Shown: in pieces, positions 55,607 through 63,903 of the stretch
Layout: every line of letters begins with the position of its first letter
Numbering within the stretch: position 1 is the first letter of the stretch
NCBI RefSeq assembly: GCF_002723915.1
Contig: NZ_BEWL01000001.1
Location: 310,001 to 374,000 of the forward strand
Source: Gluconobacter albidus
Lineage (GTDB): Bacteria > Pseudomonadota > Alphaproteobacteria > Acetobacterales > Acetobacteraceae
Length of the DNA stretch: 64,000 nucleotides
Direction of reading: 5' to 3'
The notes under the pieces: model-generated
The model's input: the letters and a program-made list of their open reading frames with translations, nothing else
Database searches by the model: none
What the model was told of the DNA's origin: nothing
Made by a program: the position numbers and the translations under genes

Positions 55607-57262
55607 TTACTGCACCCACACATGTGAAAACAGCATGTGGTTCAGAGATGTTGAAAAGTAATTCCCCAGCCGTTTCGAAACAAAATCGACCGTCTTCATT
55701 TGGATCATGGGTGCGCCAGGCATCTGCTGCATGACAGCGTGACCGGCCTCCTGCCAGATTGGGGCGGCTTTTGCCGGGTCCGTCTGGGCTTTCGCCTGAT
55801 CGAACAGGGACTGGATGTGCTGATCGCAAAAACCGGTGACATTCGGGGAGACGGCTGAATTCGGATGGTAGTTGTCGCAGCCGAACAGGTCGTCGAGAAA
55901 GGTTGAGGCGGACGGGTAGTCCGCAAACCAGTAGGACAACGCGATCTGGACGTGATTGGCGGTGTTCTGTTCGTAGGATTCCGCAAGGCCCGCCGTGATA
56001 GGGCGAAGCTGCGCGTTCAGGCCCACGGCCTGCAGAGCGTTGCGCAGATAGGTGCCCATGCCGAGCTCCATGGCGCGGTTGGGGACGATCAGTGTCACCG
56101 ACGCCCCTTCTGCCCCGGCTTCATGGATCAGGCGGCGCGCGCCTTCCACATCCTGCGGGCAGTCCAACCCGAGATCCGCGCCGGAAATCCCATGCGGCAC
56201 CATCTGACACAAAGGTACGGAGATCGCGCTGCCCCCGAACAGGATCGTCATGGCATGGCGGTTGACGGCCATGCTGACCGCCCGGCGCACCCGCACATCG
56301 GTGAAGGGTTTTTCATGCGTGTTCATCGCCAGATAATACAGGCCCAGCAAGGGCTCGATATGAACCTGAGCAGTGTATTGTGCACCGAGTTCGCCCAGAC
56401 GGTCTCCGGGCTTGGCGTCCAGCATCCAGTCATACCGGCCCTGCTCGACCGCCGTGACCTGTGCTTCATCCGACAGGCCGAAATCGTATTCGATACGGTC
56501 CACGAAGCCGTCCGTCTGGGCCTGCGGGTTCCAGACATGGAAATACGGATTGCGCTCCAGAACCATGCCGTGTCCGGGATCGTACTGCGTGATGCGATAC
56601 GGCCCGGTTCCAGGAACCGTGGTTCCCCCCATGTCATGAGTTGGGGTGGTGGCAGGCACAATCACAGCGTGGGGAAATGCGAGTTTGTAGAGAAATTCGC
56701 CGTCGGGTTTCGTCAGATGAAAGACGATCTCGCCTGTCTCCGGGTGTCCTTCGACGCCGGGAAGCGTGCAGCGGTCAGGCTTGGCCAGACAGTCCGCAGC
56801 CCCCTCGATACCGCCATAGAAAGATCCCGCAGTCGGGCTTCCGGCGCGGTAGATCCGGCGAAAAGATGCCACCACATCTTCCACACGCACGGGGGAACCA
56901 TTGGAAAAATGCAGACCGGAGCGTAAATGCAGCCGCCACGTGAGGCCATCGGGGCTGATGACCGGCATGGCATCGGCGAGGTCCGGTACCACATCCAGTC
57001 CGGCGGCTCCGCGCGCCAGACGAAACGTCAGCAGGGGGTCGTACATATTGACGAACACCTGCATGTACTGCGTGCCGTAATTGATCTGCGGGTCCAGCGT
57101 ACCGCCGGGGCCGTCCGCCGTCAGATGCAGGGTCCCGCCACGATGGGGGCTGCCGAGCGTAATACCGTTCCACTGCGGCGGGGTCTGCTCCTGTGCATGG
57201 GCCTGAAAAAATCCAGGCCCCAGAAGCAGACTTGCCGCGAGAAGCGCTGCCCCGCGCCTCAT
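55607..57262 (-). CDS. ABC transporter solute-binding protein, oligopeptide/nickel type (family 5)
   Basis: A 551-residue periplasmic binding protein with signal peptide (residues 1-23, ALLAASLLLGPGFFQAHAQ). Family 5 features: RGGTLHLTADGPGGTLDPQ near residue 40-58, WRLHLRSGLHFSNGSPVRVEDVVASFRR near 110-135 and RVRRAVSMAVNRHAM near 322. No permease or ATPase gene is adjacent, so the transporter partner is elsewhere or the protein acts alone. It begins directly after the Sco-like gene stop (57263) with no spacing. Confidence 0.9.
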   Translation of the reverse strand: MRRGAALLAASLLLGPGFFQAHAQEQTPPQWNGITLGSPHRGGTLHLTADGPGGTLDPQINYGTQYMQVFVNMYDPLLTFRLARGAAGLDVVPDLADAMPVISPDGLTWRLHLRSGLHFSNGSPVRVEDVVASFRRIYRAGSPTAGSFYGGIEGAADCLAKPDRCTLPGVEGHPETGEIVFHLTKPDGEFLYKLAFPHAVIVPATTPTHDMGGTTVPGTGPYRITQYDPGHGMVLERNPYFHVWNPQAQTDGFVDRIEYDFGLSDEAQVTAVEQGRYDWMLDAKPGDRLGELGAQYTAQVHIEPLLGLYYLAMNTHEKPFTDVRVRRAVSMAVNRHAMTILFGGSAISVPLCQMVPHGISGADLGLDCPQDVEGARRLIHEAGAEGASVTLIVPNRAMELGMGTYLRNALQAVGLNAQLRPITAGLAESYEQNTANHVQIALSYWFADYPSASTFLDDLFGCDNYHPNSAVSPNVTGFCDQHIQSLFDQAKAQTDPAKAAPIWQEAGHAVMQQMPGAPMIQMKTVDFVSKRLGNYFSTSLNHMLFSHVWVQ

Positions 57263-57871
57263 TCAGCGCTTCGCAAGTTCGCGCAGACGCGCGATCAGGG
57301 CATCTGCATTGCCGTCAGCCGGGACGGTGCCGGCATAGCGCGCATTCGGGTCCATGATGACGATCTGCGGCGCAGGAACAAAATGATCCCCCTCCTTCTG
57401 GAGCGGCGCATGATATTCGGCCGTCATTGCCTTGATCATGTTCGGGGTCCCGGTGAATGGCATGACATGGGGGGCGACGGGCAGAACGTATTCCCGAAGC
57501 GGGTCCGCCTCATCAAAGGGATTGAGCGACACTGCGAGCGGCGAGACGCGGATGCCCTGCGCCCGGAGCGTCACCAGTGCCTGATCCATGCTTTTCAATA
57601 CGGGCTGGCACTTGTCCTCGGGACAGTTCGCATCAAAGAACCACACCAGCATCCAGGTATTGTGGAAATCGCCTTCGGTAACCGTGCTTTCGCCCAGCGA
57701 GTCCAGACGGAAGCTGCCACCGATTTCGTTGCCGTTGGACTGGACCAGAAGGCCCGGCCCGCCATTGGACGCCAGGTGGAAGCCGACATACCCCAGAACG
57801 GCCGCCACGGCGAGAACGCTCCAGATGATGCGATTGCCGACCCGCTTGCGGCGTTCGTGATTGGTCTGCAT
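57263..57871 (-). CDS. Sco1/SenC-like thioredoxin-fold protein with altered copper site
   Basis: A 202-residue membrane-anchored protein: one N-terminal helix (about residues 16-33) and a periplasmic thioredoxin-like domain. The Sco cysteine motif CPxVC appears as NCPEDKCQPV, with four instead of three residues between cysteines. The TGTPNMIKAM stretch aligns with the Sco TGTPEQI element, but the copper-ligand His before the YLMDP-like strand is replaced by Pro (here APQIVIMDP). Copper delivery to cytochrome oxidase is therefore doubtful. Starts 13 bases after polA. Confidence 0.72.
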   Translation of the reverse strand: MQTNHERRKRVGNRIIWSVLAVAAVLGYVGFHLASNGGPGLLVQSNGNEIGGSFRLDSLGESTVTEGDFHNTWMLVWFFDANCPEDKCQPVLKSMDQALVTLRAQGIRVSPLAVSLNPFDEADPLREYVLPVAPHVMPFTGTPNMIKAMTAEYHAPLQKEGDHFVPAPQIVIMDPNARYAGTVPADGNADALIARLRELAKR

Positions 57872-57884
57872 GACCTTCCTGTCT

Positions 57885-60704
57885 TTAATGTGCGTCAGCC
57901 CAGCTTGGGCCGATACCGGTTTCTACTTCAAGGGCCACGTCAAGTTTGGCGGCCCCTTCCATTTCCGTGCGGACGAACTCCGCCAGAGCCTTCGCGTCCT
58001 GCTCCTCGACTTCGAAGAGCAGTTCATCGTGCACCTGAAGAACCATTTTCGCCTTCAGTCCCGTGGCGGGCAGACGCCGCGCCAGATGGACCATGGCGCG
58101 TTTGATGATGTCCGCAGCACCGCCCTGAAGCGGGGCGTTGATAGCCTGACGCTCCGCATAGGCGCGACGGGCACCGTTTTTCTCCGCGATGCCCGGCACA
58201 TAGCAGCGACGTCCGAACGGCGTCGTGACATAGCCGTGCTTTTTCGCCTCTTCCTTGGTCCGCTCCATATAGGCGCGGATGCCGGGATAGCGGGCGAAAT
58301 AGGCGTCGATATAGGAGCGTGCCTCGCCCGGCGAAATCTGGAGCTGCTGCGCCAGACCGAAAGCCGAAATGCCGTAAATAATGCCGAAATTGATGGCCTT
58401 GGCCCGGCGACGGGTCAGCGGGTCCATGCCCTCAAGCGGAATACTGAACACTTCGGACGCCGTGCGGGCATGAATGTCCTGCCCCAGACGGAACGCCTCA
58501 AGCAGCGGCTCGATCTTCGCAACATGGGCCAGAAGGCGCAGTTCGATCTGGCTGTAATCCGCCGAGAGCAGAACACAGCCGGGAGCAGCGACGAATGCCT
58601 TGCGGATGCGTGCGCCTTCTTCGGTGCGGATGGGGATGTTCTGAAGGTTCGGCTCGTTGGACGACAGACGACCCGTCGTGGTGATGGCCATCTGAAAAGA
58701 TGTATGAACCCGCTGCGTGTCCTGATCCATCTGCTGGACCAGCGCATCGGCATAGGTCGATTTCAGCTTGGCCAGTTGCCGCCAGTCCAAAATCTTGCGC
58801 GGCAGGTCATGCCCCTGCTCGGCCAGCGATTCCAATACCCCGGAATCGGTACCCCAGCTTCCACTTTTCGTCCGTTTTCCGCCGGGCAGGCCCATTTCAT
58901 CAAACAGGATCTCGCCAAGCTGCTTGGGGGAGCCGACATTGAAACTCCGCCCCACCTGCTCATGGATGTCCTGCTCGATCATTCCCATGCGTTCGGCAAA
59001 ATCAACGGACATGCGACGCAGTTCGGTGGCGTCCACCTTGATGCCGACGTCTTCCATATCCGTCAGGATCTGGATGAGCGGACGCTCTATTTCCTCATAC
59101 AGCGATAGCGCCTGACGGGTCCGCAACTGCGGACGCAGCACCTGCCACAGACGCAGCGTGACATCCGCGTCTTCGGCGGCATAGGCGGTCGCCGCGTCAA
59201 TCGCGACCTGTGCGAACGGAATGCGCTTTCGGCCTGTTCCCGTCACGGAATCATAGGGGACAGGCGTGTGCCCCAGATGCAGTTCGGAAAGCTCGTCCAT
59301 CCCCTGCCCGTGCTCACCGGCGGACTGGGCGTAGGAAATCAGCATCGTATCGTCGATGGGCGTGATCTCGGGAATGCCAGCGCCCCGAAAGACAGTCAGA
59401 TCATATTTCGCGTTCTGAAATACCTTGAGAACGGACGCATCCTGCAACAGGGGCTTCAGACGCTCCAGTGCCTCGGTACGGTCCAGCTGACGGACGGCAG
59501 CTTCGCCGGTCGAATTTTCTTCCAGAAGGTCTCGTACGGTTTCATGCAGGAATGGCACATAACAGGCCTTCCCTGGCGCAACCGACAGCGACAGCCCGAC
59601 CATATTGGCCTGACGCGCATTGAGACTGTCCGTTTCGGTATCGACGGCCACCACACCCGCCGTCCGGGCCTCTGCGATCCAGCGGTCCAGCGTCTCCAGA
59701 TCCGTGATGGTTTCGTAGGGGCCATAAGGCGCATCGGGGACCGTGACAGCCGAAGCTTCGTCCCGTGCAGCAACCTTGTCTTCGGGCCGGACAATCTGAC
59801 GCGTGAACGGACGCGGCTTGGCGGCCAGACCCAGCCCCATGCGCTGGATGGTGGAATGGAACCCCATGTCCTCCAGCCAGTCCCGCAAGGTCTCGCGAAC
59901 CGGCTCGCGACATCCCAGCTCGCTGATCGGCTGCGGCATCGGGGCATTGTCGTCCAGCAGGACCAGCTTGCGGGACATGCGCGCGGCCTCGGCATGTTCG
60001 ATCAGATTGTCGCGCCGCTTGGACGCCTTCATGCCGGGGGCTGCGGCGAGGATCTGCTCCAGTGTGCCGTATTCGTTAACGAGCTGCGCGGCTCCTTTCG
60101 GACCAATACCCGGAACGCCCGGCACATTATCCGTCGAATCTCCCATCAGCGCCTGAACATCTACGACCTGATCGGGGCGTACGCCGAACTTGGCTTCGAC
60201 CTCGGCTTCGCGGATCGGCTTCTGCTTCATCGGGTCCATCAGTTCGACACCGGGACGCACAAGCTGCATCAGGTCCTTGTCGGATGAGATGATGGTGCAG
60301 CACCCGCCCTCCTCCACGACCGCCTTGGCATAGGCGGCGAGCAGGTCATCCGCCTCCCAGCCTTCAAGCTCGATCGACGGCACATTGAAGGCGGCCGTGG
60401 CATCACGGATCAGACCGAACTGCGGGCGCAGGTCTTCCGGGGCTTCCGGACGGTGCGCCTTGTACTGCGGGTAAATCTCGTTGCGGAACGTCACGCGGCC
60501 AGCATCGAAAATCACCGCCAAATGCGTGCCCACATGGTCCCGCAGCAGACGCGACAGCATGTTCGTAAAGCCATAGACCGCATTGACCGGAACGCCCTGC
60601 GGGCTGCTCATCGGCGGCAGGGCATGGAACGCACGGAAGATGAAACCAGATCCGTCGATCAGGACCAGATGGGGCTTTCCCGAATCAGGCTTTTCTGGCG
60701 GCAC
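57885..60704 (-). CDS. polA: DNA polymerase I
   Basis: Repair and Okazaki-fragment processing polymerase. 939 residues: 5'-3' exonuclease (residues 10-290, with DLMQLVRPGVELMDP and GDSTDNVPGVPGIG), 3'-5' exonuclease with intact metal ligands (VAVDTETDSL near 357, NAKYDLTVF, YAAEDADVTL), and family A polymerase (SADYSQIELRLLAHV near 700, RRRAKAINFGIIYGIS near 750, QVHDELLFEV near 885). Start at 60704. Reads divergently from a lipoprotein hydrolase gene 50 bases away. Confidence 0.97.
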   Translation of the reverse strand: MPPEKPDSGKPHLVLIDGSGFIFRAFHALPPMSSPQGVPVNAVYGFTNMLSRLLRDHVGTHLAVIFDAGRVTFRNEIYPQYKAHRPEAPEDLRPQFGLIRDATAAFNVPSIELEGWEADDLLAAYAKAVVEEGGCCTIISSDKDLMQLVRPGVELMDPMKQKPIREAEVEAKFGVRPDQVVDVQALMGDSTDNVPGVPGIGPKGAAQLVNEYGTLEQILAAAPGMKASKRRDNLIEHAEAARMSRKLVLLDDNAPMPQPISELGCREPVRETLRDWLEDMGFHSTIQRMGLGLAAKPRPFTRQIVRPEDKVAARDEASAVTVPDAPYGPYETITDLETLDRWIAEARTAGVVAVDTETDSLNARQANMVGLSLSVAPGKACYVPFLHETVRDLLEENSTGEAAVRQLDRTEALERLKPLLQDASVLKVFQNAKYDLTVFRGAGIPEITPIDDTMLISYAQSAGEHGQGMDELSELHLGHTPVPYDSVTGTGRKRIPFAQVAIDAATAYAAEDADVTLRLWQVLRPQLRTRQALSLYEEIERPLIQILTDMEDVGIKVDATELRRMSVDFAERMGMIEQDIHEQVGRSFNVGSPKQLGEILFDEMGLPGGKRTKSGSWGTDSGVLESLAEQGHDLPRKILDWRQLAKLKSTYADALVQQMDQDTQRVHTSFQMAITTTGRLSSNEPNLQNIPIRTEEGARIRKAFVAAPGCVLLSADYSQIELRLLAHVAKIEPLLEAFRLGQDIHARTASEVFSIPLEGMDPLTRRRAKAINFGIIYGISAFGLAQQLQISPGEARSYIDAYFARYPGIRAYMERTKEEAKKHGYVTTPFGRRCYVPGIAEKNGARRAYAERQAINAPLQGGAADIIKRAMVHLARRLPATGLKAKMVLQVHDELLFEVEEQDAKALAEFVRTEMEGAAKLDVALEVETGIGPSWADAH

Positions 60705-60754
60705 GAATGTCTCCCTTCTCGCCCCGAAGGAGCGGACGTTCTAAAATCTGCGCG

Positions 60755-61780
60755 ATGATAGGCCCATTCCCTTCCGTTTCAAACCGCCTCAGACGTCTTT
60801 CCTGCGGGCTGCTTGGCCTGCTGGCGTTACAGGCGTGCACAGCACCGCCTATGCCCGACCTGCATCCAACGGCACAGGAGACAGCCCTCATTCCTCCGGA
60901 TGTGACGCTCGACATGTCGGACGGCGCCTCGATCCCGCTACGCCTCTACCCCGCCAGCACGCCTGAACCACGTGGCATCATCCTGGCACTGCATGGATAT
61001 GGTGACAGCCGGGACGCCTGGGAATTCGCGGCTCCAACCTTCGCCTCCGCGGGCTTTACCCTTGCCGCCCCCGACATCCGCGGCTTTGGACAGGCTCCGA
61101 AGCGGAACGGATGGAGCAGCACGGCAAGGCTGGTGCAGGACGCCCGCGAACAGGTGCTCTGGTTGCACGCCCGTTATCCGCACGTCCCCATTCACGTCAT
61201 GGGGGAAAGCATGGGGGGTGCCATCGCCCTGCTACTGGCGACCACCGACACGCCGCAGATCAGCAGCACAATCCTGCTCGCCCCGGCCGCACTGGACATC
61301 GGCCAGCCGTGGGAAATTCTTCTGGGGGGAATGGATGTTCTGGCGCCGCACTGGAAGCTGGACGGGTCGGCGGTGCCGGGTCACCGCGTCGCGAGCGACA
61401 ATATTCAGGCCCTGCGCCGGATGTATTTCGATCCCCTTACCTTGCACAGCTCGACAATCCATCCGCTCTACGGCCTGACATTACTGATGCGGAGTGCCTA
61501 CGAGGCCGCTCCAAAAGTACGGACACCCCTGCTCATCATCTTCGGAGGCCGCGACCAGTTCGTCCTGCCCCCCTTCACGGCCCGTCTGCTCCGCAGATTG
61601 CCCACCGGCACCCGGACCGACGAACTGCCGGGCGCCCACCATCTCCTCAGCCGCGATCGCAGAGGCGCTGTGCAGGATACTGTGTCATGGTTGACCGAAC
61701 CGGATCGTCTGCTTCCCTCAGGCGGCGATATCGCCGCGGCCGCATGGCAGGCCACGGCCCAGACAGGAAGTTTTCCATGA
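60755..61780 (+). CDS. Lipoprotein alpha/beta hydrolase (lysophospholipase/monoglyceride lipase type)
   Basis: A 341-residue lipoprotein: signal with lipobox LLALQAC (Cys near residue 28), then a serine hydrolase: oxyanion LALHGYGDSRDAWE, nucleophile GESMGGAIALLL near residue 155, acid in FGGRDQFVLPP near 268 and His in GAHHLLSRD near 298. The layout resembles monoacylglycerol lipases, but the substrate is unknown. The start at 60755 is chosen by the lipobox distance; an upstream ATG at 60707 would lie inside the polA promoter. Confidence 0.82.
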   Translation: MIGPFPSVSNRLRRLSCGLLGLLALQACTAPPMPDLHPTAQETALIPPDVTLDMSDGASIPLRLYPASTPEPRGIILALHGYGDSRDAWEFAAPTFASAGFTLAAPDIRGFGQAPKRNGWSSTARLVQDAREQVLWLHARYPHVPIHVMGESMGGAIALLLATTDTPQISSTILLAPAALDIGQPWEILLGGMDVLAPHWKLDGSAVPGHRVASDNIQALRRMYFDPLTLHSSTIHPLYGLTLLMRSAYEAAPKVRTPLLIIFGGRDQFVLPPFTARLLRRLPTGTRTDELPGAHHLLSRDRRGAVQDTVSWLTEPDRLLPSGGDIAAAAWQATAQTGSFP

Positions 61781-61866
61781 CCACCTTCCGATCACGCAAA
61801 TGAACGGCAGAACTTTCAAAAAGAGGGCTGGCAATCTTCCGCCGAAGCAGTTATCTGAACCCCTAT

Positions 61867-61943
61867 GGACCTGTAGCTCAGCTGGATAGAGCGTTGCCCT
61901 CCGAAGGCAAAGGTCACGCGTTCGAATCGCGTCAGGTCCACCA
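61867..61943 (+). tRNA. tRNA-Arg (anticodon CCG)
   Basis: Full cloverleaf: 7-bp acceptor (GGACCTG with CAGGTCC), D arm, 5-bp anticodon stem TTGCC/GGCAA around loop CTCCGAA with anticodon CCG at 61901-61903, T arm ACGCG-TTCGAAT-CGCGT, and encoded CCA. It decodes CGG arginine codons. Its 3' end is the likely integration site of the element beginning at 61950. Confidence 0.97.
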
Positions 61944-61949
61944 CCAATC
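61931..61949. other. Probable attachment site (tRNA 3' end) of an integrated element
   Basis: The integrase stop codon lies 7 bases past the tRNA CCA end, with the integrase pointing toward the tRNA. This is the classical arrangement for tyrosine-recombinase elements that insert at a tRNA 3' end and keep the tRNA intact. The repeat at the other end of the element is outside the window, so the exact core cannot be defined. Confidence 0.55.
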
Positions 61950-63056
61950 TCAAAAATCGCTATCTTCCGCCAGTTTTTCGGCAGGTTTGACACCTTCCGG
62001 GACAGGTTTGACATTCGGCCTCAGCCTTGACATCGCCGATCGTGCCAATTCCATCTGCTCGGCAGCACGGGTGTAGCGGGCGACTTCGCTGAGGCTCCGG
62101 TGGCCTGTGATAGCGGCGATCTGGTGGGTTGTGCAGCCAGCTTCTGCGAGCCTTCGAGCTGCGGCCTTTCTAAGACCATGCGGGCTGCATCCGGGCAGCA
62201 ATCCGGCTTCACGACACCAGTCGATAAACTGATTGTAGAAGTTGTTCACTGACATCGGCCGGCCTCGCTCAGTCGCCAGGAACGTCCCTGCCCCGTTCGG
62301 TTGCCACTGATCCAGTTCGATGCGCAGCTGCTCGTGGATAGGGATCACCAGCTCGGTACCTGTCTTCTGCTGACGGAGATGAATGCCGTTCGCACTTACG
62401 GAACTGGGGCCCATCTTCACAACGTCACTTCGGCGCTGCCCCGTATAGAGCAGTAAAGCCAAGGCCAGACGCTCTCTCGTGCCGCTTGGCCAGCGGGCTT
62501 CGTATCGGGCAATCTCATCATCTGTCCATGAATGGATGCCGTCACTTTTAACCTTCATCCGCGGGACACCAGCCGTCGGATTACTTTCGGCCCAGCCCAT
62601 GTGGATGGCATGCTCCATCAGCACCGAGAGCAACCGTAGCATGCGGTTGGCGGTCGTGGGCGAATCGTTATGTCGGCTCATGATCATCCGCACATGCCGG
62701 CTCTCCATGAGCAGGACGGGATTGGCGGCGTAGTCTGCGCCTCTCATGCGTTCCAGCAAGCGCCGATAAACGGCCTTCGTGCTCTCTTCAAGCGTCTTGA
62801 AATGCGCGGTGGCATACCAGGACTCAATCACATCTCTCAGGCTGCCGGTGGGCGTCACCTGCGCTGCGTCGAGCCCTCTCGGCTCTGCCCCCGCAACCGC
62901 GGCCTGATAGGCGGATATGAAACCCGGATCCCGAAGATCCGGCAGCGCCATCCGCTTCTGGCCCTTCTTGCGGAAATAGTATCTGACCTTCCCATGCCGA
63001 TCCTTGAAACGCTGGATGTAGGGCAGTCTAAGGGTGGTCAACTCATCATGTCCCAA
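61950..63056 (-). CDS. int: Tyrosine site-specific integrase
   Basis: 368-residue phage/island integrase. Catalytic set visible: Arg in YTGQRRSDVVKM near residue 205, HGLRKAAARRLAEAG (H-x-x-R) near 305, the third His in ITGHRSLSEVARY near 330 and Tyr in ARYTRAAEQ near 340. The N-terminal Arm/core-binding part spans residues about 15-160. The likely start is a TTG at 63056, since no ATG lies near; it overlaps the excisionase gene by 19 bases. Confidence 0.93.
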   Translation of the reverse strand: MGHDELTTLRLPYIQRFKDRHGKVRYYFRKKGQKRMALPDLRDPGFISAYQAAVAGAEPRGLDAAQVTPTGSLRDVIESWYATAHFKTLEESTKAVYRRLLERMRGADYAANPVLLMESRHVRMIMSRHNDSPTTANRMLRLLSVLMEHAIHMGWAESNPTAGVPRMKVKSDGIHSWTDDEIARYEARWPSGTRERLALALLLYTGQRRSDVVKMGPSSVSANGIHLRQQKTGTELVIPIHEQLRIELDQWQPNGAGTFLATERGRPMSVNNFYNQFIDWCREAGLLPGCSPHGLRKAAARRLAEAGCTTHQIAAITGHRSLSEVARYTRAAEQMELARSAMSRLRPNVKPVPEGVKPAEKLAEDSDF

Positions 63057-63277
63057 GGGTTGGCAGAAGCTGGCAGCTCTGTCCCGCCGCCAGCCTGCTG
63101 ATCGATCCAGCGGTCCAGATCCGAGACAAGATATCCCCGCCGACGAGCCGACAGGGCAATCTGGCGCACATGGGGAAGAACCTGAGTTCTGAACGTCCCG
63201 ACCGACATCGCCAGATAGGATGCCGCATCGCCAATATCGAGGACGCGTGGCGGCATCTGAACAATTTTCCCGCTCAT
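63038..63277 (-). CDS. Excisionase-like winged-helix DNA-binding protein
   Basis: A 79-residue protein with a MerR/AlpA/Xis-type winged helix: LDIGDAASYLAMSVGTFRTQV (helix-turn-helix), a wing ending RRRGYLVSDLDRWIDQQ. Its position immediately upstream of and overlapping the integrase gene supports an excisionase role. The start at 63277 is set by an ATGA overlap with the preceding gene (63274-63277). Confidence 0.75.
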   Translation of the reverse strand: MSGKIVQMPPRVLDIGDAASYLAMSVGTFRTQVLPHVRQIALSARRRGYLVSDLDRWIDQQAGGGTELPASANPWDMMS

Positions 63278-63483
63278 GCCCGTTCCTCCCCGTCCATGGC
63301 TATATCCAATGTGTCTCGCAGGATTAGGCCACTGCTCAGTTTGCGGCACTGGGGCCCCGAATAATCCCAGATAATCCACATATTAACTCGATGGTTTGGG
63401 TCCCCTCCGAACTGATGGAAACCAGCGGTCAGTTTGTTAGCCTCCAACCAGTCCAGCCGCTCCGTGTCAGTGCGCTGGGTCAT
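63274..63483 (-). CDS. Small element protein, unknown function
   Basis: A 69-residue protein with a basic/aromatic composition (ERLDWLEANKLTAGF; NMWIIWDYSGPQCRKL). I do not recognise it, but the DWLEAN start resembles other small phage accessory proteins. Its ATG at 63483 overlaps the stop of the 37-codon ORF by one base (TGATG); an in-frame ATG at 63489 is also possible. Confidence 0.6.
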   Translation of the reverse strand: MTQRTDTERLDWLEANKLTAGFHQFGGDPNHRVNMWIIWDYSGPQCRKLSSGLILRDTLDIAMDGEERA

Positions 63484-63596
63484 CACCATGTATCCAGATG
63501 AATGTCGCTGCCCTGGTATTCGTCATCAGTCCACTTCGGAGGTGGCGCAGGCTCTGCAGTAAGGGCGCGCCAGATCTTCTTGAGCCATTTCTTCAT
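63483..63596 (-). CDS. Very small element ORF (37 residues)
   Basis: MKKWLKKIWRALTAEPAPPP is followed by KWTDDEYQGSDIHLDTW. Basic amphipathic N-terminus (KKWLKKIWRAL), proline hinge, acidic tail. Its start overlaps the previous stop (ATGA, 63593-63596) and its stop overlaps the next start (TGATG). Coupling on both sides and a protein-like composition make it a credible gene although short. Confidence 0.5.
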   Translation of the reverse strand: MKKWLKKIWRALTAEPAPPPKWTDDEYQGSDIHLDTW

Positions 63597-63658
63597 TTCG
63601 CGTTGGCCCTGAGTGCTTCCCGCTTGATCGTGGCGAGTGCGCTGTGGATTACATTCAT
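63593..63658 (-). CDS. Tiny element ORF (21 residues)
   Basis: MNVIHSALATIKREALRANAK: a single predicted amphipathic helix. The ATG overlaps the stop of the 82-residue gene (ATGA, 63655-63658) and the stop overlaps the next ATG (63593-63596). Supported only by the coupling on both sides, so this is tentative. Confidence 0.35.
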   Translation of the reverse strand: MNVIHSALATIKREALRANAK

Positions 63659-63903
63659 GCGCAGCTGCTCCCGAATTCCGTCAGATCCACTGAAATCTTC
63701 CCAGCGAAAGACGGGGCGCTGACGGTGGCGACCAGGCGGTTGCCGAGATAGATGTCGTGGGCGCAGATCGTGCGGCGCGTGTCTTCCTTGGCGCGGCGTT
63801 CGGCGTCCCGGTATTCGGCAAACCCCTGATCCCGCTGGGGACTGGGGCGCATTCCCAAGACGGTAACGCGGAAGAGATCCGGCGAGCGGGCAGATGCTTT
63901 CAT
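63655..63903 (-). CDS. Small element protein, unknown function
   Basis: An 82-residue protein, mixed charge (SPQRDQGFAEYRDAERRAKE), ending with a strand-rich portion (HDIYLGNRLVATV). I do not recognise the family. The ATG at 63903 overlaps the stop of the partial gene upstream (ATGA, 63900-63903). Confidence 0.55.
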   Translation of the reverse strand: MKASARSPDLFRVTVLGMRPSPQRDQGFAEYRDAERRAKEDTRRTICAHDIYLGNRLVATVSAPSFAGKISVDLTEFGSSCA

